Positions 18,170 to 27,764 of a DNA stretch of 64,000 nucleotides are shown piece by piece (the first letter of the stretch is position 1; each line of letters opens with the position of its first letter). The notes beneath the pieces are model-generated. The model was not told the origin of the DNA. It did no database searches and worked only from the letters and a program-made list of their open reading frames with translations. Made by a program: the position numbers and the translations under genes. Source of the stretch: Streptococcaceae bacterium (lineage in GTDB: Bacteria > Bacillota > Bacilli > Lactobacillales > Streptococcaceae). The DNA lies in assembly GCA_902363395.1 (NCBI GenBank), contig CABIZZ010000001.1:1364001-1428000 (forward strand), in the 5' to 3' direction.

Positions 18170-19150
18170 TTAAATACGCTCTTTCCAAGAAGTTGCGACT
18201 TGGTCTAAGACTTGGTTAAGCTCTTCAATGTTGCGACGACCTTCGGTACGGAGCCATTCTCGAGCTGCGGCTTCCCCATTCTTGATGTAAGCTTCAACTG
18301 ATCCTGCCCATGTTGCACGTCCACAGAGGACTCCATTGAAGTTTGCTCCTGCTTCATGCGCAAAGACAAGGGTTTCTTGGAAAAGTTTGGCAGAAACACC
18401 GGCACTCAAGTAGATGTATGGAAGGTTGGTTGCTGCTTCTTGTTCTTTAAAGAAGGCAGCAGCTTCTTCACGGCTATGAACGATTTCTCCATCTCCAAAG
18501 CCTTCTACGTATTTGACATTGACTGGCACTTCTACTTTCAAAACATCGATGTTGAAGCGTGGGTCTGAGAAGACTTTCATCGCTTCGATAACCTTGCGAG
18601 GTTTTACTTTCGCATATTCTACAGAACCGGCGTCCGCAATGGTTTCATCATAAGCCAAGATTTCAAGGAAGAATGGAATTTCTTCTGCAACACATTCTGA
18701 ACCGATACGTTCGATGTAGGCTTGTTTTTCTTGGTTGAGTTCTTCTGCACTATCCACATCATAGTAGAGCAAGAATTTCACTGCATCTGCACCCTGTTCT
18801 TTGATGCGTTTGGCTGACCAAAGGTTGAGGCAGTCTGGCAGACGCTTGGTGCTAGAAGTGTCGTAGCCTGTTTTTTCATAAGCCAACAAGAGACCTGCTT
18901 CTGCATCCAAGACCTTAGTCGCTGGAAGGCCATACTCAGGATCCAAGAGCATAGAAGATGCGAATGGCGTCAATTCTTCAGCCACTAAGACCTTCAATTC
19001 TTCCATTTGAGCTACTGTTGGTTCTGTGTCTTGGTACTGAGCCATGAGGCGTTTCAAGGCACCACGTTGGTCAAAGGCCAAGGCTGAGATCACACCCTCT
19101 TTGGTGCTCAATTTTTCTAAATAGTTGCGTTTTTGTTCTGATAATACCAT
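18170..19150 (-). CDS. lacD: Tagatose 1,6-bisphosphate aldolase
   Basis: It cleaves tagatose 1,6-bisphosphate to dihydroxyacetone phosphate and glyceraldehyde 3-phosphate, the last step of the tagatose pathway. The 326-residue protein has the class I LacD signatures [11 protein letters not shown] and [15 protein letters not shown] (the latter with the Schiff-base lysine region), and [11 protein letters not shown]. It follows lacC by one base and ends the operon. Confidence 0.96.
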   Translation of the reverse strand: MVLSEQKRNYLEKLSTKEGVISALAFDQRGALKRLMAQYQDTEPTVAQMEELKVLVAEELTPFASSMLLDPEYGLPATKVLDAEAGLLLAYEKTGYDTSSTKRLPDCLNLWSAKRIKEQGADAVKFLLYYDVDSAEELNQEKQAYIERIGSECVAEEIPFFLEILAYDETIADAGSVEYAKVKPRKVIEAMKVFSDPRFNIDVLKVEVPVNVKYVEGFGDGEIVHSREEAAAFFKEQEAATNLPYIYLSAGVSAKLFQETLVFAHEAGANFNGVLCGRATWAGSVEAYIKNGEAAAREWLRTEGRRNIEELNQVLDQVATSWKERI

Positions 19151-19151
19151 C

Positions 19152-20081
19152 TTATACCTCTTTTACAATTATATTCTGATACAAATCATCGTAGTGGGCC
19201 ATATTGACATGCCCTGTCATCTTTTCTTGGGCATTTAGCATCCCTAGGACCATAGCATGGGTCAAGAGGGCCGCGTCATCTTTTCCGCTACTGAGGGCAG
19301 CAGAGATCCCAGCCACGGTTGAATCTCCAGATCCCACTGGATTGACCACTTCAATTTTTGGAATATCGACCTTATAGAAGCTGTCTCCGTGTTTGGCAAA
19401 GGCACCATCTCCACCTAAGGAGACGATAATCCATTCGATTCCTTCAAACAGTGGGTCTTTCAAAACTTCTTTTAAGTCCTCAAAATCAGCTGAAACATCC
19501 CGTCCTAAGAGTTGAGATAATTCTTCGCGATTGGGTTTAATCACCGTTGGTTTGAATGGTGAGTGAAGGACCGCTTCTAAAGATTTGCCTGATGAATCAA
19601 GTACAACCTTGCGTCCTGCTTCTCTTGCAATCTCAATTAGGCTCGCATAATAGTCCACTGGGAGTCCTGTCGGAAGACTCCCTGAAATAGCAATCACATC
19701 CGCTGTCGGCATGAGGAGTTTGAAATGATGAAGGAATCCTAAAGCTTCCGTCCGGATAATTTCTGGACCCGCTTCTAAGATTTCTGTTTGATTTCCTTCA
19801 TGCAAGATGGCGATACAGTTCCGCGTATCTCCCAGGATATCATAGAAGAAGGATTGGACATCTCGTGGAAGATGGGTCTTGATGAATTGACCATTGGTCC
19901 CCCCAACAAAACCTGTTGCTCCAACTGTTTCACCGCTCTCAGCTAGGACACGGGTGACATTTAACCCTTTACCACCAGCCGTCTTAGAAACTTCCGACAC
20001 ACGATTCACAGTATCCAACTTTAATTCTTCCAAGGGATAAGAAATATCAATGGAAGGATTCAAGGTGACAGTTAAGATCAT
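19152..20081 (-). CDS. lacC: Tagatose-6-phosphate kinase
   Basis: This PfkB-family kinase phosphorylates tagatose 6-phosphate to the 1,6-bisphosphate. The glycine-rich substrate motif [15 protein letters not shown] is near residue 38. The PfkB signature with catalytic Asp, [12 protein letters not shown], is near residue 250. The 309-residue length is normal. It sits between lacB and lacD with very short gaps. Confidence 0.95.
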   Translation of the reverse strand: MILTVTLNPSIDISYPLEELKLDTVNRVSEVSKTAGGKGLNVTRVLAESGETVGATGFVGGTNGQFIKTHLPRDVQSFFYDILGDTRNCIAILHEGNQTEILEAGPEIIRTEALGFLHHFKLLMPTADVIAISGSLPTGLPVDYYASLIEIAREAGRKVVLDSSGKSLEAVLHSPFKPTVIKPNREELSQLLGRDVSADFEDLKEVLKDPLFEGIEWIIVSLGGDGAFAKHGDSFYKVDIPKIEVVNPVGSGDSTVAGISAALSSGKDDAALLTHAMVLGMLNAQEKMTGHVNMAHYDDLYQNIIVKEV

Positions 20082-20092
20082 AAGCTCACCTC

Positions 20093-20608
20093 TTAGTCGT
20101 GGTATTCACCACGATCCCATTTTTCAAGAAATTCTGTAAAGAAGTCTGCATCCTCTTGGTGATCATTATGGGTTTCCAAATGTTGAATCTTGGCAATCAA
20201 TTTTTTATTTTCTTCACTTGGTTTGTATTCTGCATGGATGAAAGCTTCAATGATATCACACATGAGCAACTCACCAGTTACTTTTCCACCAAAACCAATG
20301 ACATTAGCATTAAGTTCTTCTTTTGCATAAAGAGCTGTTGTCATGTCGCGTACCAAGGCTGAACGAATTCCAGGAACCTTGTTAACCGCGTTGTTAATTC
20401 CAACGCCAGTTCCACAGATACATACTCCAAGATCAGCTTGACCACTAGCGACTGCTTCTCCGACTTTTTTCCCAAAAATTGGGTAGTGGGTACGCGCATG
20501 GTCATAGGTTCCGAAGTCAAGGACTTCATAACCTTTTGATTTCAAAAATTCAGAGACAGCCATTTTTTCATTTGTGACAATATGGTCACATCCAATTGCA
20601 ATTTTCAT
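20093..20608 (-). CDS. lacB: Galactose-6-phosphate isomerase subunit LacB
   Basis: Together with LacA it isomerises galactose 6-phosphate to tagatose 6-phosphate. The RpiB/LacAB fold is shown by [20 protein letters not shown] and the [16 protein letters not shown] active-site region. I choose the ATG at 20608 (171 residues, the usual LacB size) because GGGGAGGAG precedes it. The open frame to 20674 would run into lacA. Confidence 0.95.
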   Translation of the reverse strand: MKIAIGCDHIVTNEKMAVSEFLKSKGYEVLDFGTYDHARTHYPIFGKKVGEAVASGQADLGVCICGTGVGINNAVNKVPGIRSALVRDMTTALYAKEELNANVIGFGGKVTGELLMCDIIEAFIHAEYKPSEENKKLIAKIQHLETHNDHQEDADFFTEFLEKWDRGEYHD

Positions 20609-20624
20609 TCGTTTACTCCTCCCC

Positions 20625-21050
20625 TTAGCACATCTTGTTGAGCATATCGACACGGATTTGGTGACGACCGCCATCGTACTTACCGTTTACAAATCCTTTG
20701 GCAATATTTTTGGCCAATTGGTCACCCACGATTTGAGCACCCATGGTGATCATGCGAGAATTGTTGTGGCCACGAGTCATATAAGCAGAACGCTCATCTG
20801 AAACTTCTGCCGCAACCATTCCTTTAATTTTAGTAGCGACCATGAATGGACCAGCACCATAGGCATCAATGACGATACCAAGATTGTCTTCTGCTTGTTT
20901 GACTTCCTTAGCAACAGCCAAGGTCACATCCACAAAGTCTTGCCCTTCTTCTGTCACATCCACTACTTGGAAACCTTCTGCTTCCAAATATTCTTTGACT
21001 ACTTCTTTTAAGCGGATACCTGCTGCATCCGCACCAATAATAACTGACAT
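20625..21050 (-). CDS. lacA: Galactose-6-phosphate isomerase subunit LacA
   Basis: This is the partner of LacB. The 141-residue protein starts [22 protein letters not shown] and contains [15 protein letters not shown] in the place of the RpiB active-site loop. It has a ribosome binding site AAGGAG and stands 16 bases before lacB. Confidence 0.95.
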   Translation of the reverse strand: MSVIIGADAAGIRLKEVVKEYLEAEGFQVVDVTEEGQDFVDVTLAVAKEVKQAEDNLGIVIDAYGAGPFMVATKIKGMVAAEVSDERSAYMTRGHNNSRMITMGAQIVGDQLAKNIAKGFVNGKYDGGRHQIRVDMLNKMC

Positions 21051-21119
21051 ATTATGCTCCTTCTTTTAATTCATTTTTCAATCAAATACAGAAACTTCTA
21101 TATTCAACAACATTATTAT

Positions 21120-22004
21120 CTATAAAATTTCGATTTCAAAACTTAGTTCAGCTGTTTGACCTGCTGGCAAGAGACGAACCTGCTTTTTATATTCCAAATA
21201 ATCACTCTCTTCAAGGGAAGTGGATAAACCAGACCAAGGTTCTAATGCGATAAATGGCCCTTTATTTGGCGTTGTCCAGATGATCAAGTTTGAAAAATCT
21301 GGAAAATGAAGGCTTACTCCTTTTTCGTGCTTTTTAGAGCGGAGGGTCACACTTCTTGATTGTAAACAATCTAAGGTGATGGCATCCTTTTGGAAGAGAT
21401 CGTAATCGAGTTTTAGGAATTTCTCTTGCTGTAAGAAAGGTGTCCGATCAAAGACATTTAGCAAGCCTGTCTCTGGATAGGATTTAGGAATACTACAGGT
21501 CTCTTCTTGTTCGAATTCCAGGTAGTAATCTTCAAACCCTTCATCCTCCAGTAACGGACAATTAAATCCTGGATGGCCACCAACGAAAAAGGGCATGACT
21601 CCTTCCTCACCAAGATGGTGAACCCGATAGGTTACTTGAATCTTCTTACCAAGTAATTGATAGGAAATTTCTAATCTGAAATGATAGGGATATTGCTGAT
21701 ACATTTCTTCCGTATCTTCTATCCCAAAAGTCACCCGATCTTCTGTTTGCTCTACCAGCTCAAAGTTTTTCTTGCGAACCAGCCCATGGCGAGGGATCTT
21801 CCCAACACCTTGAGGGCGATACAAGGTCGTATCATTTCGAACCGAACCACAGATAGGAAAGAGAACTGGGGCTTGACCACTCCAATACTGTGCATCACCC
21901 TGCCAAAGATATTCGATACCATCCTGATCTTTGATAGAGGCCAGCTCACCACCTAACTCCTTGAAACAAACTTCCAGATCATTATTTTTTATAGCTATCC
22001 TCAT
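21120..22004 (-). CDS. lacX: Aldose 1-epimerase family protein LacX
   Basis: This galactose-mutarotase-fold protein of 294 residues is often found in streptococcal and lactococcal lac operons. It probably interconverts anomers of a sugar or sugar phosphate, but its exact substrate is unproven. Family segments include YLWQGDAQYWSGQAPVLFPICG, GHPGFNCPL and a C-terminal IALEPW. Here it lies between the PTS IIC gene and lacA, and a terminator-like hairpin precedes it at 22032-22081. Confidence 0.88.
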   Translation of the reverse strand: MRIAIKNNDLEVCFKELGGELASIKDQDGIEYLWQGDAQYWSGQAPVLFPICGSVRNDTTLYRPQGVGKIPRHGLVRKKNFELVEQTEDRVTFGIEDTEEMYQQYPYHFRLEISYQLLGKKIQVTYRVHHLGEEGVMPFFVGGHPGFNCPLLEDEGFEDYYLEFEQEETCSIPKSYPETGLLNVFDRTPFLQQEKFLKLDYDLFQKDAITLDCLQSRSVTLRSKKHEKGVSLHFPDFSNLIIWTTPNKGPFIALEPWSGLSTSLEESDYLEYKKQVRLLPAGQTAELSFEIEIL

Positions 22005-22031
22005 ATTACACTCCTTAGCATGTTATTTTAG

Positions 22032-22081
22032 AGAAAAAACTAGGCTACCCCTCCATATCTGGAAAATTGATACCCTAGTTT
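22032..22081 (-). terminator. Internal terminator or attenuator between IIC and lacX
   Basis: The arms AAAACTAGG and CCTAGTTTT are followed on the minus strand by TTCTC, with a long loop of about 30 bases. It would lower, not abolish, transcription of lacX-lacABCD relative to the PTS genes. Confidence 0.55.
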
Positions 22082-22107
22082 TATCAAGTTACATATTTAG
22101 GAGCGGA

Positions 22108-23583
22108 TTATTTTGCATTTGCTGCGTATTCTTCGTTACGTTTAATCATTTGTTTTCTGTACCATGCAAAGATTCCAACGTAGAATGCTAAGAAGGCAAC
22201 AACACCAATGATCAATTTAATATCACCAGTTGTTGCATTACCGATTGTCCAACCGAGCAATTTTTCAACAGGTCCTTCAAGAGTTGAGTGAGTGATCAAT
22301 TGAGCTTTGTCAACTCCTTCTGGAAAGGCTTTTACACTTTTCGCCAATTCAGTAGCGAATGGTGCGATAAGAGTACCTGAAAGAAGGAAGAGTGGCAACA
22401 AGAGTGTTCCAAACACGATCATACGGATCAATTTACCACGTGTTACAACCAACAAAGCTGGAGTCACACCCATAGCAATAATCCCTGCAAGTGGCAAGAT
22501 ACCATTTCCGACATTAGAAAGAAGCACTGCTTCGATCAACATGATTGGTGCAAGTACGTTTGCACAAGCCCAGATTTCAGCACGACCAGCGATAAATGGC
22601 CAGTCCAAACCGATATTGAATTTACGTCCTTGAAGACGTTTAGTAGCAACGTTTGTAATACCTTGTGACAATGGTTCTACCGCTGCGATAAACCAAGAAC
22701 CGATCAATGAGAACAATTCCAAGCAGACACCGGCAGTCAAACCAAGGCTCAACCAACCTTTAATAACCAATTCCCAAGTTTTAGCATCAGCTACATTAGC
22801 AACTGGATGTGGAGTACCCATGATACCGATGACGATACCAAGAAGGAAACCGATGAAGAATTTAGATCCCCAGAAACCAATTTTCTTGTTCAATTTAGCT
22901 GCGTCAAAGTCGTATTTGTCAAGACCTGGGAAGAATTTGTCAAAGATTTTATCCAAAACCATGATGATTGGGTTCATCATGTAGTTCATGTGAGTTGATG
23001 TCATTGGTGAAGAGCTAGGTGCATTCAACAAGTCATCAAATGTTGGTTTCATCAAGTCTGAGTTGATGATCTTCATAATCCCTACGAGGACTACTGCTAG
23101 AGTTGCAACTAAGAGGGAAACTCCTGCGCTAACTCCATTTTTATCAGCATACCATTTAATCAAAAGACCTGTGATAGACAAGTGCCAGATATCAAAGATA
23201 TCGACATCAAGTGTATCTGTTTTCTTCATTGCAAGCATGACAATATTGACAACCAACATAACTAGCAAGAAGTAAAGTGTCCAGGCAGACCCCCAAGTGA
23301 TGGTAGCAAGTGGTGCCCAACCAACGTCTGTGATATTCAATTGAATACCAGTGTTCTCAACGAATTTTGCAAGAGACGCTGAGAAAGCTCCATTCAACAT
23401 ACCGATGATTGCACCGATACCTGTAAGGGCGATGGCAAGTTTAATACCACCTTCAAGTGCTTTGGAGAATTTCACTCCAAACAAGAGAGCCAATAGAGTT
23501 AGGACGATCAACATGATGATCGGTGCACCCATATCTAGAATGGGTTTGAAAAACTTATTGGCAAAATCGATAATGCCATTCAT
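22108..23583 (-). CDS. gatC: PTS galactitol-family transporter subunit IIC
   Basis: This is the membrane channel subunit of a galactitol-family PTS. The 491-residue hydrophobic protein has about ten membrane spans. Family segments include GWAPLATITWGSAWTLYFLL and the IMGTPHPVAN loop. In S. gordonii and related species this IIC, next to lacABCD, serves galactose uptake as galactose 6-phosphate. By context the same role is inferred here; galactitol remains possible. Confidence 0.9.
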   Translation of the reverse strand: MNGIIDFANKFFKPILDMGAPIIMLIVLTLLALLFGVKFSKALEGGIKLAIALTGIGAIIGMLNGAFSASLAKFVENTGIQLNITDVGWAPLATITWGSAWTLYFLLVMLVVNIVMLAMKKTDTLDVDIFDIWHLSITGLLIKWYADKNGVSAGVSLLVATLAVVLVGIMKIINSDLMKPTFDDLLNAPSSSPMTSTHMNYMMNPIIMVLDKIFDKFFPGLDKYDFDAAKLNKKIGFWGSKFFIGFLLGIVIGIMGTPHPVANVADAKTWELVIKGWLSLGLTAGVCLELFSLIGSWFIAAVEPLSQGITNVATKRLQGRKFNIGLDWPFIAGRAEIWACANVLAPIMLIEAVLLSNVGNGILPLAGIIAMGVTPALLVVTRGKLIRMIVFGTLLLPLFLLSGTLIAPFATELAKSVKAFPEGVDKAQLITHSTLEGPVEKLLGWTIGNATTGDIKLIIGVVAFLAFYVGIFAWYRKQMIKRNEEYAANAK

Positions 23584-23680
23584 AATAAATCCTCCCGATT
23601 TATATTTTTATATTTTACAAAAATTAAGAATGTCAGCAACTCCCATTATAGGAACCGCTTACAAAATACAGATAAACGAA

Positions 23681-23986
23681 TTAGCTTAAGCCGTGTTCTT
23701 TGATGGCTGCTTCGATATTGTCATATACCGGAGCGCTCATAGCTGGGATACGGAACAAGATTGGACCAGCTTCAACTACTGGAATACCAGGATCAAAGCC
23801 TAAATCTGTTGCAGCGATTGGTGTAAAGATATCATAACCTTTAATCAAGTCTTCATTGACATCTTTTACCATTACCGCATCACATTGTACATCATATCCA
23901 CGGTTTGAAAGCTCTTCTTCTAGAGCGCTTTTGATTTGGTGGCTTGAGTTAACTCCTGCACCACAGGCAGCTAAAATTTTAATCAT
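23681..23986 (-). CDS. gatB: PTS galactitol-family subunit IIB
   Basis: This cytosolic phosphocarrier passes phosphate from IIA to the sugar. It starts MIKILAACGAGVNSSHQIK, with the phosphorylated cysteine at position 8. The ATG at 23986 is favoured because GGAGG stands eight bases upstream and overlaps the alternative ATG at 24001. It has 101 residues, normal for GatB. Confidence 0.93.
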   Translation of the reverse strand: MIKILAACGAGVNSSHQIKSALEEELSNRGYDVQCDAVMVKDVNEDLIKGYDIFTPIAATDLGFDPGIPVVEAGPILFRIPAMSAPVYDNIEAAIKEHGLS

Positions 23987-24025
23987 TTGAATGACCTCCA
24001 TTATAAATATATTTAATTGTTACTA

Positions 24026-24502
24026 TTAAGCAATCGCTTCTGTGATATAGCGATATAAGTCTTCTTCAGTTTCCAATTTCGACATGTTTTCAAGATTTCC
24101 ATTTGTCGTAAAGAAATCCATCAAATGCGCCAAAATGTTTGTTTGGCTGGAACTAGAATTGTTAATGATGAAGAATAAAAGAGAAACTTCTACTTCTTTA
24201 TCAGGTGCGATCATATTGTGGAAGGTTACCGGATTTTTTAATCGAACAACTACAATATTCTCTGTCAGGTTATGGATGATATCCGTATGAGGAATCGCTA
24301 CATTCGGAAGATCCTTTCCTAGAAATTCCATATCCAAACCAGTAGGGAACGATTTCTCTCTTTCTTTTAATGCAGCTCGATAAGAATCTGTCACAATCTG
24401 ACGTTCTTCCAATAAAGTTGCAACCTGGTCAAACAATTCTTCTTGATTCGCAACATCTAGGCAAAAGACTAATTCCCGATTAAACAGTTGATTTAATCCC
24501 AT
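24026..24502 (-). CDS. gatA: PTS fructose/galactitol-type subunit IIA
   Basis: This 158-residue phosphocarrier receives phosphate from HPr. The active-site histidine is in PNVAIPHTD near residue 70. It is the first gene of the operon, with the promoter and cre site about 50-75 bases upstream and the ribosome binding site AAGGGGTG. Confidence 0.92.
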   Translation of the reverse strand: MGLNQLFNRELVFCLDVANQEELFDQVATLLEERQIVTDSYRAALKEREKSFPTGLDMEFLGKDLPNVAIPHTDIIHNLTENIVVVRLKNPVTFHNMIAPDKEVEVSLLFFIINNSSSSQTNILAHLMDFFTTNGNLENMSKLETEEDLYRYITEAIA

Positions 24503-24547
24503 CTTTTCACCCCTTCCACTTTTTAAATATCTTTTAATTACATAATA

Positions 24548-24576
24548 AGTATATCACTATATGAATGCGCTGTCAA
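24548..24576 (-). promoter_or_regulatory. gat-lac operon promoter with cre site
   Basis: On the minus strand there is a perfect -35 TTGACA (24571-24576), a 17-base spacer, and -10 TATACT (24548-24553) in an extended TGATATACT context. On the plus strand TGAATGCGCTGTCA at 24562-24575 matches the cre consensus TGWAANCGNTNWCA at 13 of 14 positions and covers the -35 and spacer. A near-consensus promoter like this would need repression, supplied by CcpA and presumably LacR. Confidence 0.85.
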
Positions 24577-24651
24577 TTACAATATGTAATTTTTTGTTCT
24601 TTTTTGTTTATTTTTTATAGATTTATTTGTAGTCCCCCCTCTATTAAAGGA

Positions 24652-24687
24652 TAGAAAAAAGACCAGAATCTGCTTGAATCCTGGCCG
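24652..24687 (-). terminator. lacR terminator
   Basis: GGCCAGGATTC and GATTCTGGTC pair (with some G-T pairs) and are followed on the minus strand by TTTTTTC. It separates lacR from the strong gatA promoter. Confidence 0.82.
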
Positions 24688-24710
24688 TTTAGCTGTTTCT
24701 TTTCTAATTA

Positions 24711-25457
24711 TTACAAAATTTTTGTATAAGAATTGTATTTATCTCGCACTTTTTTAGAGATAGAATGATCGGTAATCACCGCATCTAAATCATCTAGACG
24801 GTAAAAAGCATAGAAAGAATAGCTATCAAACTTACTGTTATCTGCTACTACATACTTTTCAATGGCATTGTTAAGAATAATTTTATTGCCATTTCCTTCT
24901 TCTTCGTTTGCAGTCATTGCTGTATGGCCGTCGATTCCATTTACTCCGATAAAGGCTTTCGAAACCTTAATTTCCTTTAAGAGCTTATTTGCAAACTGTC
25001 CTACAAAGGTCTGTGTCTTGACCCTGTATCGACCTCCCACTAGGATAATGTCATAATTGGGTTGATCTTTTAATTTTTCAAAAATAGGTAGGGAATTGGT
25101 TACAATACTGACATGTTTCCCTTCAAGATAATCGCCAATAAAATCTGTAGTGGTTCCAGCTCCAATAAAAATCGTATCGCCTTCATCGATCAAAGCCGCA
25201 CATTTTTGAGCAATCTCCCTTTTCTCTTCCACGTTCAACATGTTCTTTTCTGTATGGGAGACTTCTGTCAGACTATCCTTGATTTTTCGATGGGCGCCTC
25301 CATGTACACGAACCAACAGGCCTTGTTCCTCTAAGTCCATCAAATCCCGTCGAATTGTCATATCGGTGACACCCAAGAGATCGCTTAGATCCTTAACAGA
25401 GACCACTTCGTTTTTGTCCAACTCTTGTAAGATTGCTACATGTCTACTCTCTTTCAT
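24711..25457 (-). CDS. lacR: DeoR/GlpR-family repressor of the lac/gat operon
   Basis: This is a sugar-phosphate-responsive repressor; for LacR the inducer is tagatose 6-phosphate. The N-terminal DeoR helix-turn-helix reads VKDLSDLLGVTDMTIRRDL and is followed by VRVHGGA. The effector domain contains DTIFIGAGTTTDFIG and the final IDGHTAMTANEEE region. The 248-residue size is typical. It lies directly upstream of the PTS genes on the same strand and has its own promoter. Confidence 0.92.
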   Translation of the reverse strand: MKESRHVAILQELDKNEVVSVKDLSDLLGVTDMTIRRDLMDLEEQGLLVRVHGGAHRKIKDSLTEVSHTEKNMLNVEEKREIAQKCAALIDEGDTIFIGAGTTTDFIGDYLEGKHVSIVTNSLPIFEKLKDQPNYDIILVGGRYRVKTQTFVGQFANKLLKEIKVSKAFIGVNGIDGHTAMTANEEEGNGNKIILNNAIEKYVVADNSKFDSYSFYAFYRLDDLDAVITDHSISKKVRDKYNSYTKIL

Positions 25458-25487
25458 ATGACGTCCTACTTTCCTATTTCTGCTTTC

Positions 25488-25515
25488 ATTATACTATAAT
25501 AGTGAACATTTTCAA
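25488..25515 (-). promoter_or_regulatory. lacR promoter
   Basis: On the minus strand -35 TTGAAA (25510-25515), a 16-base spacer and -10 TATAAT (25488-25493) precede the lacR ATG by about 30 bases. Confidence 0.7.
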
Positions 25516-25573
25516 TAAGAAACAAACATTTTGTCCAATTTTTTCTATATTAACCACTTATTTTGTTGATCAT

Positions 25574-25587
25574 TTTTGTAGACAAAA
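25574..25587. promoter_or_regulatory. Candidate operator palindrome upstream of lacR
   Basis: TTTTGT-AG-ACAAAA is a perfect inverted repeat with a 2-base centre. The surrounding 25500-25610 region repeats TTTTGT and its inverse several times. DeoR-type repressors often bind such TTTGT/ACAAA arrays, so LacR autoregulation is plausible. This is inference only. Confidence 0.4.
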
Positions 25588-25639
25588 TTTACTTTTTGTT
25601 CACTTTTTTAAAAAAAGTAGATTTTTTTTAGCAAATCTG

Positions 25640-25785
25640 TTGACAGAACTTATAAAAAGTTGTATTCTTAATATGTTAACAGAATTGATAACGCTACCAC
25701 ATAGTGATAGCAAACGTTTTGTTTACGAATTTCGGTCTCCTTATAAATATACAAGGGTAAACAACTGTTTACCCTTGTATTTTTT
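25640..25785 (+). ncRNA. Candidate small RNA between lacR and cshA
   Basis: A plus-strand promoter is very clear: -35 TTGACA (25640-25645), 17-base spacer, -10 TATTCT (25663-25668) preceded by TG. About 80 bases downstream is a stem TACAAGGGTAAAC/GTTTACCCTTGTA (about 25749-25779), followed by TTTTTTATTT. The predicted RNA is about 110 bases with no ribosome-bound reading frame. A cre-like sequence TGATAACGCTACCA (25686-25699) lies just after the predicted start. The hairpin may also end cshA transcription, although its T-run favours the plus strand. Confidence 0.5.
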
Positions 25786-27358
25786 ATTTATCTCCTTTGT
25801 TCCGAATCACAAAGCCTGTTTTCTTCTCGCTTGAAGTATTACGAGGTTTTTTATGATCTTTACGGTAACGCTTCTCTTTGTCAAAGCGATCATTGGAACG
25901 ACCACCCTTTCGGTAGTCATCACGACGACCATTGCCACGGCGATCACGATCTCGACGGTCATCACCACGTCGTCCACCGCGACCAGACTTGCCTTTTCCG
26001 CCAAATCCACCACCAGATGGTTTAAATGGTAATGGTTTCTCACGCGCAATTTCAACTTCTGGAAGACTGTCTGGATCCTGAACTGTCAAGCTAAGGATGT
26101 ACATGGCCAATTCTTCTGGGCTGAATTCGGCAGCCAATTTACGAGCATCCTTTGCAAATTTGTCGAAATTACCTCGAATAGCTTCATCCGCAAAGTCACG
26201 TTCAATTTTCTTGAGTGCAACCTGTTTCTTAGCTTGGAAGGCTTCTTCTGCTGTCGCAGGTTTCAAGCCCTTCATGCGTTTCTTGGTCAAGTTTTCGATG
26301 ATTTGGAGGTAACCCATCTCATTTGGTGCTACGAAAGTAATCGATTGACCTGACTTCCCAGCACGACCTGTACGGCCAATACGGTGAACATAGCTCTCAG
26401 GGTCTTGTGGGATATCATAGTTGTAGACATGGGTTACACCTGAGATATCCAATCCACGAGCCGCTACGTCTGTTGCTACGAGGACATCCAGATTGCCATT
26501 TTTGAAATCACGAAGGACACGAAGACGTTTGTTTTGGTCAAGGTCTCCATGAATCCCTTCAGCACGGAAACCACGGATCTTCAGACCACGAGTTAACTCA
26601 TCTACACGACGTTTGGTACGACCAAATACAATCGCCAGTTCTGGTTGTTCTACGTCCATGAGACGAGTCATGGTGTCAAATTTTTCTTGTTCTTTAACTC
26701 GGATATAGTACTGGTCTACCAGTTCAGTTGTCAACTCTTTGGCAGCAATCTTCACATGCTCAGGGTCTTTCATAAATTGAACCCCGATGCGTTTGATAGC
26801 TTCAGGCATGGTTGCTGAAAAGAGCAAGGTTTGACGATTCTCTGGGACACGAGAGATGATAGCTTCGATATCCTCAAGGAAGCCCATGTTGAGCATTTCG
26901 TCTGCTTCATCCAGGATGAGGGTTTCAATATCTTGTAATTTTAAAGCCTTGCGTTTAATCAAGTCTAGGAGACGACCAGGCGTTCCAACTACGATGTGAG
27001 CACCTGATTTAAGAGCCTTGATTTGTTTTTCGATACTTGAACCACCATAAACAGAACGGACTTTTACACCCTTGCTCCGACCAAAGCGGAAAAGCTCTTC
27101 CTGACTTTGTACAGCTAATTCACGAGTTGGCGCGATGACCAAAGCTTGAATGGTCTGATCTTCTGTATGGATCTTCTCAAGGGTTGGCAAGCCAAAGGCT
27201 GCAGTTTTCCCTGTACCAGTCTGGGCTTGTCCGATAACATCTTTTCCTTCAAGAGCCAAAGGAATGGTTTGCTCTTGAATAGGACTTGCTTCTACAAATC
27301 CTGCTTTATCAACTTCTGCTAACAATTCAGCAGATAAGTTCAATTCATTAAATTTCAT
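25784..27358 (-). CDS. cshA: DEAD-box RNA helicase CshA
   Basis: This ATP-dependent RNA helicase acts in RNA decay and cold adaptation. The 524-residue protein has the Q motif and AQTGTGKTAAF (motif I), DEAD (motif II), SAT (motif III), ATDVAARGLD and HRIGRTGRAG (motif VI) in order. The C-terminal tail (about 430-524) is rich in Gly/Arg/Asp (GGRRGDDRRDRDRRGNGRRD), an RNA-binding extension. Its leader appears long (about 150 bases upstream of 27358), as is common for cold-regulated helicases. Confidence 0.94.
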   Translation of the reverse strand: MKFNELNLSAELLAEVDKAGFVEASPIQEQTIPLALEGKDVIGQAQTGTGKTAAFGLPTLEKIHTEDQTIQALVIAPTRELAVQSQEELFRFGRSKGVKVRSVYGGSSIEKQIKALKSGAHIVVGTPGRLLDLIKRKALKLQDIETLILDEADEMLNMGFLEDIEAIISRVPENRQTLLFSATMPEAIKRIGVQFMKDPEHVKIAAKELTTELVDQYYIRVKEQEKFDTMTRLMDVEQPELAIVFGRTKRRVDELTRGLKIRGFRAEGIHGDLDQNKRLRVLRDFKNGNLDVLVATDVAARGLDISGVTHVYNYDIPQDPESYVHRIGRTGRAGKSGQSITFVAPNEMGYLQIIENLTKKRMKGLKPATAEEAFQAKKQVALKKIERDFADEAIRGNFDKFAKDARKLAAEFSPEELAMYILSLTVQDPDSLPEVEIAREKPLPFKPSGGGFGGKGKSGRGGRRGDDRRDRDRRGNGRRDDYRKGGRSNDRFDKEKRYRKDHKKPRNTSSEKKTGFVIRNKGDK

Positions 27359-27764
27359 GTTTTTCTTCTTTCTAAAGATGGTGCGAAGCCATCCTATAGC
27401 GCTTAGTTTATACTTTTCTTGTCATGACGTACTTTCAGTTTTCATGAAAGACCGTGTTGCTTCTTTTCCACTAAAGAAAAGTACTGCTTTTTTGCAACCT
27501 ATCTAGTATACCATAGACCAGGGTTAAAAGATAGTAAAACGAAACAGGTTGAAAAGTTTTTATTGGGTAAACCCTTACAAAGATTCTCTTTCCACCTTCG
27601 AATGATTTTTGCGTCCCTTTCCAATTTCTTTTTATATTTGCAATAATAAAAAGGACTAAAAAGTCTCTTCTTTCATTTGAAGCACCTCACAAAAACAGCG
27701 TTACAATAAGCTTTCTAAAAATTTTTACTCACAAAAAATCCCCTTTTATTTTGGGATTATTTCC
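27359..27764. other. Intergenic region with the cshA leader
   Basis: No gene is seen. On the minus strand a -10 TATACT near 27510-27515 could start the cshA message, giving a leader of about 150 bases that contains a small hairpin, GATGG/CCATC, near the start codon. The rest (27540-27764) is AT-rich without recognisable features. Confidence 0.45.

Noticed and set aside
25433..25834. 133-codon plus-strand frame across the lacR-cshA gap
   Set aside because: It starts inside lacR, has no ribosome binding site and very high Phe/Leu content from T-rich DNA. The promoter and terminator inside it fit a non-coding RNA better.
25981..26010. Repetitive Asp/Arg/Gly codons at the 3' part of cshA as a DNA repeat
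   Set aside because: This is the usual low-complexity RNA-binding tail of DEAD-box helicases, not a separate repeat element.
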